A DNA stretch of 64,000 nucleotides from Fructobacillus parabroussonetiae (GTDB taxonomy: Bacteria; Bacillota; Bacilli; Lactobacillales; Lactobacillaceae). The notes beneath the pieces were generated by a model. That model was not told the origin of the DNA and ran no database searches. It saw only the letters and a list, made by a program, of their open reading frames with translations. The stretch is taken from contig NZ_JAAMFL010000010.1 in assembly GCF_018437265.1 (NCBI RefSeq), positions 34,529 to 98,528 on the forward strand. Direction: 5' to 3'. Both the position numbers and the translations under genes were made by a program. Of the stretch, positions 7,590-16,915 are shown one piece after another; the stretch's first letter is position 1; the number at the start of each line of letters is the position of its first letter.

Positions 7590-9389
7590 TTATTTTTCCA
7601 CCTTCGACTGTGACAAGGACCAGTGCACTAACTGGGCTGTCTTTTGTGAAAGGCCAAGTGCTTGTAATTCTTCTGGCGAAGCGGCTTCAATTTTGGATAA
7701 GGAACCAAAATTGGTCAGCAACTTTTGCCTGGTCTTTGGTCCCACACCTGAAATGGCGTCCAGACGGGAGGCCAGCGACTTTTTCGACCGTGATTTACGG
7801 TGGAAGGTAATGACAAAGCGGTGCACTTCATCTTGAATTCGCTGGACGAGGAAAAAGCCCTGTGAATGGTGATCCAAGAAGACTACTTCTTCCGTCTTAC
7901 CAGAAATCAAGTCCGCGGTCTTGTGCTTATCGTTTTTGACCATGCCGGCAATTGGGATGTCCAAGCCGAGTTCGTCTTCCAGCACTTCTTTTGCCGCATG
8001 CAACTGAGCAATGCCACCATCCATCAAGATGAGGTCCGGCAGCTCCTCATGCTCCTTTAAAAGTCTTGAGTAGCGACGGCGAATCACTTCCTGCGTTTCC
8101 AGCCACTCGTCAGCATGACTGGTCGAGCGAATTTTATACTTCCGGTAGAGGTCCTTGTTAGGCCGCCCGTCTTCAAAGACGACCATGGCCGATACAATCT
8201 CATCCCCCTGGGTATGCGAGTGATCGAAAGCTTCGATTCGATGGCCCATTGAAATGCCGAGTGCGTCCGTCACTTCTTTCATGGCCTGCGTCGTCTTTTG
8301 CTCGTTTAATTCCATCAAGCGGAATTTCTCTTCCAAGGAGATTCGAGCGTTCTTTTCGGCCAGATCAAGCAAATCTTTTTTCTCACCACGCACCGGCGTT
8401 CGAACGGGTAAATCCAAAGCTTCCGCAAGCAAGTTGGTATCCACGACGTCGGGAACGAGCACCTCTTTTGGCTTTTGAATGTTTTTTTGCAGGTAGAACT
8501 GCTGAATATAGGTCGTTAATTCATCGACCCCATCGGACACAACGGCAAAAGTCTGCTTCGACTGACGAATCAAGCGCGCCTGCCGTAAGAAGAAGACGGA
8601 AACCGTCATCCACCCCTTATCCATGTAGAAATTAAAGAGGTCTCGCGGTGTCGAATCCTTGGAGAGCATCCGCTGACTCTCCACGGTTTCATCAATGTAC
8701 TTTAGTTGATCGCGCAAATCAGCCGCACGCTCAAATTCCATGTTGTCAGCGGCCGTTGCCATTTCTTTTGCCAATCGTTTCTTAACGACTTTGGTATCGC
8801 CCGAAAGAAAACGTTTGATTCGATCGACCTGTGCATCGTATTCAGCCATCGGCACGGTTTTAAAGCAGGCCCCCAGGCACTGTCCCATCGAATAATAAAG
8901 GCATGGGCGACCCTGACGACCCTTACAACGACGCAGCGGGTAGTTCTTTTCCAAGAAATGCAGCGTCTCCTGGGCAGCATAAACGTTTGGATAAGGCCCA
9001 AAGTAAAAGGCGCCGTCCTTTTTCACCTCCGAGACCAGGGCCAGCCGTGGGTTTCGTTCCTGGGTAATCTTGATATAGGGATAGCCGGTTCCGTACTTCA
9101 GCCGGATGTTGTAGTAAGGCTTGTACTTTTTAATCAGCTCGTTTTCGAGCAGGAAGGCTTCCTTGTCCGAGTTCGTCACGATAAAGTCAAAGTCGACGAT
9201 GTTTGACACCAGTTCGGCTGTCTTTCCATCGTGATCCTGCTTGAAATAGGAGCGCACCCGGTTCTTCAGGTTCTTGGCCTTCCCAACGTAGATGATTTTA
9301 CCGGTGTAATCCTTCATCTGGTAGGAACCCGGCTCACTTGGCAAAAGCGTTAATTTATCCTCGATATGTTTTGAAGTCTTCGCTAACAT
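7590..9389 (-). CDS. uvrC: UvrABC excinuclease subunit C
   Basis: Nucleotide excision repair endonuclease making both incisions around a lesion. The 599-residue protein has the GIY-YIG nuclease near the start (GSYQMKDYTGKIIYVGKAKNLKNRVRSYF region), a cysteine cluster (CKGRQGRPCLYYSMGQCLGAC), a UvrB-binding UVR motif near 200-235, the RNase-H-like nuclease with FDHSHTQGDEIVSAMVVF, and C-terminal helix-hairpin-helix repeats (ISGVGPKTRQKLL). It follows pyrG after a terminator, so it needs its own promoter. A TATAAT lies only six bases before the ATG and is probably not that promoter. AAGGA is about 12 bases upstream of the start. Confidence 0.96.
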   Translation of the reverse strand: MLAKTSKHIEDKLTLLPSEPGSYQMKDYTGKIIYVGKAKNLKNRVRSYFKQDHDGKTAELVSNIVDFDFIVTNSDKEAFLLENELIKKYKPYYNIRLKYGTGYPYIKITQERNPRLALVSEVKKDGAFYFGPYPNVYAAQETLHFLEKNYPLRRCKGRQGRPCLYYSMGQCLGACFKTVPMAEYDAQVDRIKRFLSGDTKVVKKRLAKEMATAADNMEFERAADLRDQLKYIDETVESQRMLSKDSTPRDLFNFYMDKGWMTVSVFFLRQARLIRQSKQTFAVVSDGVDELTTYIQQFYLQKNIQKPKEVLVPDVVDTNLLAEALDLPVRTPVRGEKKDLLDLAEKNARISLEEKFRLMELNEQKTTQAMKEVTDALGISMGHRIEAFDHSHTQGDEIVSAMVVFEDGRPNKDLYRKYKIRSTSHADEWLETQEVIRRRYSRLLKEHEELPDLILMDGGIAQLHAAKEVLEDELGLDIPIAGMVKNDKHKTADLISGKTEEVVFLDHHSQGFFLVQRIQDEVHRFVITFHRKSRSKKSLASRLDAISGVGPKTRQKLLTNFGSLSKIEAASPEELQALGLSQKTAQLVHWSLSQSKVEK

Positions 9390-9415
9390 AGGTCCATTAT
9401 ATCCTTTTTAGTAGC

Positions 9416-9442
9416 AAAAAGACCGCCAAAACAGCGGTCTTT
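9416..9442 (-). terminator. pyrG terminator
   Basis: AAAGACCGC (9418-9426) pairs with GCGGTCTTT (9434-9442), followed on the minus strand by T5. It separates pyrG from uvrC. Confidence 0.85.
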
Positions 9443-9471
9443 ATTAGACAATTTTATTCAAAATACCCTGA

Positions 9472-11127
<1,656 letters not shown>

Positions 11128-11168
11128 TCATCCCGATGGGTTTCGGTCAACCGTCATTTATAAAATAG

Positions 11169-11225
11169 AAAAACTCCCAAGCAATGCTTGGGAGCTATAA
11201 ACGTCTTCACATTAAATGTGAGCCC
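11169..11225 (-). promoter_or_regulatory. pyrG leader: CTP-sensing reiterative-transcription attenuator
   Basis: The inferred transcript starts GGGCUC (plus 11225 down to 11220), exactly the start used by the pyrG attenuator of Bacillus and Lactococcus. Downstream is an intrinsic terminator: CTCCCAAGC (11174-11182) with GCTTGGGAG (11186-11194), loop AAT, then T5 on the minus strand. The 5' arm reads GCUCCC in the RNA. In the known mechanism low CTP stalls polymerase after GGG, extra G residues are added, and the poly-G pairs with this C-rich arm so the terminator cannot form. A small hairpin (CACATT/AATGTG) sits between. Confidence 0.85.
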
Positions 11226-11231
11226 TAATAT

Positions 11232-11260
11232 ATATTACTGATTGCCCCTAATGATGTCAA
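11232..11260 (-). promoter_or_regulatory. pyrG promoter
   Basis: TTGACA (plus 11255-11260), 17-base spacer, TAATAT (plus 11232-11237), then six bases to the GGG start at 11225. This places the reiterative start precisely. Confidence 0.85.
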
Positions 11261-11427
11261 GCGTTCCTCAGCGAATGTCTGATGATTTCTCTAGACCAAT
11301 TTTCAACCCTTCCAATGCCAAGGGTCGGCATGCCAAGAGGCGTCGAAAATGCCGGCTGTCAGTTCGGATTGACTTTGATTAGTCAACCTTGGGAAAGTTC
11401 ACGACTTTTCTTAACGAAACGCTTTGC

Positions 11428-11433
11428 TATAAT
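11428..11433 (+). promoter_or_regulatory. possible -10 of the GH68 gene
   Basis: TATAAT about 36 bases before the chosen start. The -35 at the expected distance (CTTTTC) is weak, so activation may be needed. Nothing else was recognised in 11261-11427. Confidence 0.45.
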
Positions 11434-11469
11434 ATAAGTATTCTAAATTAATCGAAAGTGTACCTGCAC

Positions 11470-12999
11470 ATGTTTGCTTCTTATTTGAAAAGCATCCAAA
11501 AATTCTTCCCCCTCTTTCTCTTCGGCCCGCTGTTCGCCATCGCCATTATCTTAGGCATTCAGCAGGGAACGCTCGATAAGGCTGGAAAAACGGCCAATTC
11601 ATCAGCCGTCCACTTCACTAGGGCCAATCTTCATCAGCTACAACAGCAGATGAAAAGCCCCCGCTACCAAATGGCGGATTTCGATGCCAATCAATTGGGC
11701 CAAACCATCCCCTCTGCCAAAGTCACGGATCAAGATGGCCACCGTCACCAAGTCGTTCTTTGGGACTCCTGGCCAGTGACGGATCAAAACGGTTATCTAG
11801 CTGACTACCACGGCTACCACTTGACCATCGCCCTTTCGGCAATCGATAAGCGGCGGGATAAAAAGGGCGTCAAGATGGTCCTTCTCGCTCAAAAGGCCAA
11901 TAGCAAGAACCAGGGGCTCGATTCTTGGCTCTATCTTGGTCCCCTCTTTAACACTTTCACAGAAGGGGCCCAGTCACCCGACCTATGGTTATCACGCCTA
12001 AATAACGAATGGTCTGGTTCCGCCGTGCAGATGCAGTCAGAAGATGACCACATTCGACTGTTCTACACGGGCGCGATGACCGAATACGGCCAAGCACAAG
12101 CCCTGACAACCGCTTCAGTCAGCATTCAGCCAAAAGACGGTCAGAATTGGGCATCTGGCCTGACAATCAACCACCAAATGGCAAGCGACCATAAAACGCT
12201 CTTTACCGGTGATGGCAAAATTTATCAAAGAAAAAGCCAGCTGACCAACCAAAAGACCGATTCTTTTGCCATGCGTGATCCACATTTTGTTGTCGATCAC
12301 GGGCATTACTACCTGGTCTTTGAAGGTAACACGACGAGTCGACCAGCCCAAACGCTTCAAAACCCGGCCAATTTCGGTTCCCTCGCCTTCTTTAAAAAGG
12401 ATCGCGCTGCAATCGATCAGTCAACCGCAGACACCATCAGCCAGACGAGCAACGTGAGCCTCAAAAGTGCGGTTGGCACGGCCAATTCCGCCATTGGCTT
12501 ACTGAAATTAAATCACGATTTCACCGTTAAAAAAGTCGACCAACCCCTCATGGTTTCCTCCGCCGCCAACGATATCACCGAGCGGCCTAACCTCTTCAAA
12601 TACGAGGGCAAGTGGTACCTCTTTACTTGCTTCCAAGGCAAGTCGCTGGCCTCTTCGAACAAGCAGTTTTTAAACCAAAATTACTTACTCGGCTATGTTT
12701 CAACCAACGGCCTCAAGGGTTCCTACCAAAAGCTGAACAAAACGGGCTTGGTCCTTGGCTCCAATGCCAAACGCAAGACCAATCGTTTTACTTATGCCTA
12801 TCTCGTTGTCCCTTCTAAGGTGAAAAAGCAAAGCCAATTTGTGATTACCGCCTTTGCCGGTGACCGAACCTTCGCCCCTTCTGTTGAATTAAAGCTGAAG
12901 GGAAAAACGAGTACGGTGAACAACACGCGAATCCTTAACCAAGGTGCGCTCACCACTGCAGGCCAACGCTACCAAACGAATCCTCAAAAATGGACATAA
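11470..12999 (+). CDS. GH68 family fructansucrase (levansucrase/inulosucrase-like), membrane-anchored
   Basis: Predicted to cleave sucrose and transfer fructose to a growing fructan or to water, outside the cell. All GH68 landmarks are visible (numbering from an in-frame GTG four codons upstream of the start used here): nucleophile Asp103 in LWDSWP, EWSGSA at 184, transition-state Asp274 in MRDPHF, and acid/base Glu375 in DITERPN. The N-terminus has one hydrophobic segment (about 18-33) without an obvious cleavage site, so it probably stays as a membrane anchor. There is no LPXTG, glucan-binding or repeat tail, making it short for lactobacillary enzymes. Both the ATG (11470) and the GTG (11458) have poor ribosome-binding sites. 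Product type (levan or inulin) cannot be decided. Confidence 0.88.
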   Translation: MFASYLKSIQKFFPLFLFGPLFAIAIILGIQQGTLDKAGKTANSSAVHFTRANLHQLQQQMKSPRYQMADFDANQLGQTIPSAKVTDQDGHRHQVVLWDSWPVTDQNGYLADYHGYHLTIALSAIDKRRDKKGVKMVLLAQKANSKNQGLDSWLYLGPLFNTFTEGAQSPDLWLSRLNNEWSGSAVQMQSEDDHIRLFYTGAMTEYGQAQALTTASVSIQPKDGQNWASGLTINHQMASDHKTLFTGDGKIYQRKSQLTNQKTDSFAMRDPHFVVDHGHYYLVFEGNTTSRPAQTLQNPANFGSLAFFKKDRAAIDQSTADTISQTSNVSLKSAVGTANSAIGLLKLNHDFTVKKVDQPLMVSSAANDITERPNLFKYEGKWYLFTCFQGKSLASSNKQFLNQNYLLGYVSTNGLKGSYQKLNKTGLVLGSNAKRKTNRFTYAYLVVPSKVKKQSQFVITAFAGDRTFAPSVELKLKGKTSTVNNTRILNQGALTTAGQRYQTNPQKWT

Positions 13000-13030
13000 A
13001 AAGAGCACTGCCTTGGCAGTGCTCTTTTTT
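12998..13030. terminator. bidirectional terminator between GH68 and DUF975 genes
   Basis: A 15-base perfect stem (12998-13012 with 13015-13029) and a two-base loop, A-tract on one side and T6 on the other. Confidence 0.9.
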
Positions 13031-13032
13031 GC

Positions 13033-13749
13033 TTATTCGGCGCTCGTCGATGCCTTTTCAGCCAAGTCCTTCTTCAAATAGTCATAGAAACCGGCAAATG
13101 TCAGGTACATATATGGCAGCAAGATAATCATCCCAAGTCCCAACACGAGGTTGGCCAAGATCAACCAACCAAGGAAGGACAACTGCAAGACAAAGTACTC
13201 CCATTTGTGTCCATCCATCAATTGACGTGAACGGGTGATGGCATCACGGAAACGAATGCTTTCGCCACTCTCCTTGGCGTCCTTATAAACATAAAGCGCC
13301 TGAGAGTATGAAAAGCTCTTGATGATTCCAGGAATGATCAGAAGCCATGTCCATAAGAAAATCCAAATGAACTGCAAAATGGCAATCCCAATCGTTCCTA
13401 AGAACAGGCCCTTCGTCTTATAAACTTCAATGGACTGCAAGAATGGGTGTGGCTGCTTTTCCCCATTTCGGAAAAAGCTCAGCAATGAAAACATGGCCGC
13501 TGTGGAAGCAAAGAAAGCCAGGATGGACATGGCCGATCCATCACCAATCGACAGATAAGAACTTTGGCCGTCAACCCAAGGGAACTCCCCGTGCATCAAG
13601 GCCACTGTATCCATCAATTGGAAACTGCGATCACCAATCCAGCTAAAGATCACTGCCGGCAAGGTAACCAAGACCAAGTAAATCCAATTGTTTGCTAACT
13701 TCTCTTTCGCTGCCGTCTTAATCTGTCGGCGTACGTCCTTTTTTGTCAT
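13033..13749 (-). CDS. DUF975 family integral membrane protein
   Basis: A 238-residue membrane protein, second DUF975 member in the window. Conserved segments are IPGIIKSFSYSQALYVYKD, A-x-x-RSRQLMDGHKWEYF and LSFLGW, followed by a last membrane segment LPYMYLTFAGFY. The ATG at 13747-13749 has an excellent GGGAGGAATC ribosome-binding site; an ATG eight codons upstream is rejected. The gene stands alone, between the GH68 enzyme (convergent) and the T-box permease. Function of the family is unknown. Confidence 0.85.
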   Translation of the reverse strand: MTKKDVRRQIKTAAKEKLANNWIYLVLVTLPAVIFSWIGDRSFQLMDTVALMHGEFPWVDGQSSYLSIGDGSAMSILAFFASTAAMFSLLSFFRNGEKQPHPFLQSIEVYKTKGLFLGTIGIAILQFIWIFLWTWLLIIPGIIKSFSYSQALYVYKDAKESGESIRFRDAITRSRQLMDGHKWEYFVLQLSFLGWLILANLVLGLGMIILLPYMYLTFAGFYDYLKKDLAEKASTSAE

Positions 13750-13812
13750 GATTCCTCCCGTGAATTCTTTCATATCTCACCCAATATAACATGTTCAACC
13801 AGACTTTTCAAA

Positions 13813-13841
13813 CAAAAAAGACGCCCGAAGACGTCTTTTTT
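13813..13841 (-). terminator. terminator of the T-box permease
   Basis: AAAAAAGACG paired with CGTCTTTTT around an eight-base loop, directly after the permease stop on the minus strand. Confidence 0.8.
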
Positions 13842-13845
13842 ATAA

Positions 13846-15222
13846 TTATTTGGCATCCTTACGATGTTTAATAAAGTAAACAACCAAAACCAGGGCAAGT
13901 AATGAAAAACCAATCAAGAGTGGTACTTGCGTGTCGGGATTCATTGTCATGAAGACCAGGGTAATGATCAACATGAACATGGCAAAGTAGTTCGAAATTG
14001 GCGAGAAGGGCAATTTGAAGGGGTGCCCCTCCAAATACTCAGGGTGTTCCTTGCGGAACTTAATTTGCGACCAAAGAATCACAAACCAAGGAACCATTCC
14101 TGGCAAAGTCGAAGCCGAGTAAACCATGACAAAGATCTTTGATGAATCATGCCAAATTAATGGTAACAAGGCGTTCAACACAATACCCAACAAGATACCG
14201 GCAGACATCGCCAAAACGGCAACTTCCGGCACACGGCGCTTCGACAACTTCAAGAACTTTGGTGAAATTTCCTTGTTCATCGCCAATGTATAAAGCATTC
14301 GTGATGATGAGAAAAGGCCAGAATTCAAAGCGGAAATCGCCGCCGTCATCATGACGAAGTTGATGATTCCGGCAGCAGCCGTAATCCCAACACGGGCAAA
14401 AGTCTCAACGAATGGTGAACCAACTTGGTCTAGCTGGTTCCAAGGATAAATCGTAATAATGACGAAGATTGAGCCAACATAGAAAATCAAGATACGAGCA
14501 ACGATTGACTTAATTGATTTGACAATCGCTACCTTTGGGTCCTTGGCTTCACCTGCGGTAATTCCAATCAATTCAATGGCCTGGTATGACGTCATCACGA
14601 TTGAAAGGGCAAACATGAAGCCCTTAATACCACCGGCAAAGAAGGCACCGTGTGACCAAAGGTTTGAAAAGCCAAGGGGATGACCATGGTTTCCCACACC
14701 AAGTAAGATAACCAAGAAGCCCAGGATAATCATGAAGACAATCGTCAGGACTTTGATCAAGGAGAACCACGCTTCCATCGAGCCATAAGCCTTGACCGTA
14801 ACCAGGTTAGCAGCCGTCAGCGTGGCTAAGACAATCACACCGGTTACCCAGGAAGGAATCCCTGGCCACCAATATTCCAGGTAAACCCCAACGGCAATGG
14901 TCTCAGAAATTCCGACCATCAACCACTGAATCACATTGGCCCAGACCGTTAGATAACCAGCCGCCGGGTGAATATAATGCTTGGCATAGTTGGCAAAGGA
15001 ACCAACCTCGGGATCGATATACAACATTTCACCCAAGGCGCGCATCACAATATACAAGACCAAACCTGAAATCAGGTAGGCCAAAATAACCGATGGACCG
15101 GTCCAAGCAATGGTTGAAGAAGCCCCCATAAAGAGACCGACACCAATTGTACCGCCCAGTGCAATCATTTCCATTTGGAAAGACGAGAGGGAGCGATTTA
15201 ATTCTTTATTATTTTCTGCCAT
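13846..15222 (-). CDS. APC family amino acid permease, candidate methionine transporter
   Basis: A 458-residue, 12-helix transporter of the AAT (amino acid transporter) branch. It shows MIALGGTIGVGLFMGAS in helix 1, GPSVILAYLISG in helix 2, and the ITAGEAKDP loop typical of the LysP/AroP/YbxG-like group. The ATG at 15220-15222 has GGAG eight bases upstream; the in-frame GTG three codons earlier overlaps that site and is rejected. Family similarity alone does not give the substrate. The T-box leader at 15267-15505 carries an ATG specifier, so transcription should respond to uncharged tRNA-Met. Methionine uptake is therefore the leading hypothesis. Ser/Thr permease is the main alternative from protein resemblance. 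Confidence 0.85.
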   Translation of the reverse strand: MAENNKELNRSLSSFQMEMIALGGTIGVGLFMGASSTIAWTGPSVILAYLISGLVLYIVMRALGEMLYIDPEVGSFANYAKHYIHPAAGYLTVWANVIQWLMVGISETIAVGVYLEYWWPGIPSWVTGVIVLATLTAANLVTVKAYGSMEAWFSLIKVLTIVFMIILGFLVILLGVGNHGHPLGFSNLWSHGAFFAGGIKGFMFALSIVMTSYQAIELIGITAGEAKDPKVAIVKSIKSIVARILIFYVGSIFVIITIYPWNQLDQVGSPFVETFARVGITAAAGIINFVMMTAAISALNSGLFSSSRMLYTLAMNKEISPKFLKLSKRRVPEVAVLAMSAGILLGIVLNALLPLIWHDSSKIFVMVYSASTLPGMVPWFVILWSQIKFRKEHPEYLEGHPFKLPFSPISNYFAMFMLIITLVFMTMNPDTQVPLLIGFSLLALVLVVYFIKHRKDAK

Positions 15223-15266
15223 AAGAGACACTCCTAAATTTCAGTTCAATCGTTTCTTGTGTTAAC

Positions 15267-15505
15267 AAAAAAGGCGCCCCTAGCCAAAAAGCTAGGGACG
15301 CCGGCGCGTGGTACCACCCAAATTTGCTACGTTAACACACGTAACCTTAATCTGACCGAGGTAACGGTTGGTCAAACCGGGCATACTTTCACGCGCTACT
15401 CGTATGTCATTTCAAAAGAGGTAGTCTTCACTTAGCCCGACCGCCATTCTCACCAACCATGACGTCGCTGTATACCGAAACTAACTTACTCGTCCTCTTT
15501 ACGTT
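15267..15505 (-). promoter_or_regulatory. T-box leader riboswitch, specifier ATG (Met)
   Basis: The minus strand has the stem I AGTA element (plus 15487-15490) and its GAA partner (plus 15411-15413). ATG follows directly (plus 15408-15410), then A, the GAA-NNN-A layout seen in characterised stem I specifier loops. The T-box sequence GGGTGGTACCACG is at plus 15307-15319. Its TGGT pairs with an A discriminator, as in tRNA-Met. A strong terminator (AAAAAAGGCGCCCCTAGC arm with GCTAGGGACGCC, 15267-15302) precedes the permease. Confidence 0.9.
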
Positions 15506-15511
15506 GTGTCT

Positions 15512-15540
15512 ATCATATAAGATACTATCTTTCATTGCAA
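15512..15540 (-). promoter_or_regulatory. promoter of the T-box transcript
   Basis: TTGCAA (plus 15535-15540), 17-base spacer, TATGAT (plus 15512-15517), giving a start near 15505. Confidence 0.75.
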
Positions 15541-15605
15541 GCATTTTTATAGAAATATGATAAAAAAATGAAAAAATTATTGTGACTGGTTTTTAGGGGA
15601 GCAAA

Positions 15606-15642
15606 ACAAAAAGCGTCCGACATTTCTGTCAAACGCTTTTTT
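15606..15642 (-). terminator. tRNA-Lys terminator
   Basis: AAGCGT...ACGCTT stem with an inner GACA/TGTC pair, T-rich on the minus strand, 36 bases after the tRNA. Confidence 0.8.
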
Positions 15643-15677
15643 GGAAATCTCCCAAGGTCTCCTGATAAAAATATCAG

Positions 15678-15751
15678 TGCTTCCGCTCGGATTCGAACCG
15701 AGGACCTTGGGATTAAAAATCCCCTACTCTAACCAACTGAGTTACGGAAGC
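15678..15751 (-). tRNA. tRNA-Lys (UUU)
   Basis: 74 bases. Acceptor GCTTCCG/CGGAAGC, D stem ACTC/GAGT, anticodon loop TTTTTAA (anticodon TTT), T arm CTCGG-TTCGAAT-CCGAG, discriminator A. CCA is not encoded. The outermost anticodon-stem pair (27-43) is a G-A mismatch. It follows rpoE on the same strand. Confidence 0.95.
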
Positions 15752-15832
15752 AATCTGTGCCTTAACACATTTATATAGTTTACCGAAGGTCCCCTCAAAA
15801 AGCAAGCGTTTTTCCGGGACTTTGACTAAAAA

Positions 15833-16384
15833 TTACTTCTCTTCGTCACCATCGGAAAGATCGTCCAAATCATCAGATCCAGCCAACTCCGTCAAGTGTT
15901 CGTCGATTGATTCATCCTTTGAATCTTCATCATCGGCGTCATCATCGTCGTCAGTCTTTTCTTCTTCTGGCACGTCGTCAAAGTCGTCGTCTTCGGGATC
16001 GTCATCGTTGTAGTCGATCACGTCATCATCGTTGGCGTTATCGGCAAAGACGTTAACCTTCTTCGTCGTCTTCTTTTTCTTCTTTGGCTTTTCTTCTTCA
16101 TCATCAATTTCGTGAATTGATTCATCAATGGCATCCACAGGGTACCAAGCACGTAAAGCCCATTCGTTGTTTCCAAGGGAAATAAATGAACCATCCGTGT
16201 TCAAGTCCGTGTAGAACTGAGACAAACGAGACTGGAAGCTCTCGTCGTCAACGCCCAGGAAGTTTTCAATGGCTTGAACCAAATCGGAAAAGGCCATGGC
16301 CTTCTTTTGTTCTGATAGGATGGCTGTGGCGATTTCCACTAGCGCCATTTCTTCTTTTAGTTGACCGTTTTCAATTTGTGACAT
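15833..16384 (-). CDS. rpoE: RNA polymerase delta subunit
   Basis: Gram-positive RNA polymerase accessory subunit that promotes recycling and start selectivity. The 183-residue protein has a folded N-terminal HARE-type domain (ALVEIATAILSEQKKAMAFSDLVQ through FISLGNNEWALRAWYP). The second half is almost pure Asp/Glu from about residue 110 on, interrupted by one basic patch (KPKKKKKTTKK). That combination is diagnostic of delta. AAGGA precedes the ATG by nine bases. DUF1934 lies just upstream on the same strand. Confidence 0.96.
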   Translation of the reverse strand: MSQIENGQLKEEMALVEIATAILSEQKKAMAFSDLVQAIENFLGVDDESFQSRLSQFYTDLNTDGSFISLGNNEWALRAWYPVDAIDESIHEIDDEEEKPKKKKKTTKKVNVFADNANDDDVIDYNDDDPEDDDFDDVPEEEKTDDDDDADDEDSKDESIDEHLTELAGSDDLDDLSDGDEEK

Positions 16385-16428
16385 GGCTGGATATCCTTTC
16401 GCACTTCTAACTAGTTAATAATACTGAA

Positions 16429-16848
16429 TTATCGGACAAAATGCAAGGAAACCTGGTATTGGCCAACAACTTCGCCATTCGCTGATAGGGCATAGTCAAG
16501 CAGGATTTTACCAGCTCCACTCTCATCGATGGCTTGAACCAATTTGCTGGTGTTGGTGGCCAAAAGCATCACACCGGCGGCCGTTTGATAGGGTTGCTGA
16601 TCGACTAAGCCCTTTTCAAAAACCAAGCGGGTCTTAGTAACATTTGTTCGGGTAATCGCCACTCGACCCTCTTCGATTTTAACGAGGACCTTTGTCCTTG
16701 GTTGATCTTCTAAGCTTTCGTCATAAGTTAAATACCAGGCCGCACCCTTTTGAACGAGTTTTCCCTGACTTTGAATCTGGTAGCTTTCATCACCAGCATC
16801 CTGATAAATTTTTGATTCAAAGGTCACGTTGACCGTTTGTCCTGCCAT
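16429..16848 (-). CDS. DUF1934 (YwiB-like) family protein
   Basis: A 139-residue, soluble, beta-rich protein matching the YwiB/DUF1934 calycin-like barrel family. The pattern is alternating strands with YLTYDES and VLVKIEEGRVAITR and a C-terminal YALSANGEVVGQYQVSLHF. Its role is unknown. The gene neighbours rpoE, as ywiB does in Bacillus, which supports the assignment. GAGGG lies six bases before the ATG. It is divergent from the HD-domain gene, whose in-frame extension overlaps it. Confidence 0.8.
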   Translation of the reverse strand: MAGQTVNVTFESKIYQDAGDESYQIQSQGKLVQKGAAWYLTYDESLEDQPRTKVLVKIEEGRVAITRTNVTKTRLVFEKGLVDQQPYQTAAGVMLLATNTSKLVQAIDESGAGKILLDYALSANGEVVGQYQVSLHFVR

Positions 16849-16864
16849 TCTTTTCCCTCATTTT

Positions 16865-16893
16865 TCGCAAGTTTTGCTGCTTTCTATTATAAT
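16865..16893 (+). promoter_or_regulatory. promoter of the HD-domain gene
   Basis: TCGCAA (16865-16870), 17-base spacer and TATAAT (16888-16893). The -10 is perfect, the -35 poor. Confidence 0.55.
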
Positions 16894-16915
16894 AGGTATA
16901 TCGAAGAAGGGAAAG

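Noticed and set aside
15780..15832. Terminator between rpoE and tRNA-Lys
   Set aside because: A GTCCC/GGGAC pairing exists, but there is no T-tract after it on the minus strand.
16829..16915. N-terminal extension of the HD-domain protein
   Set aside because: It would contain the promoter -10 and overlap the divergent DUF1934 gene.
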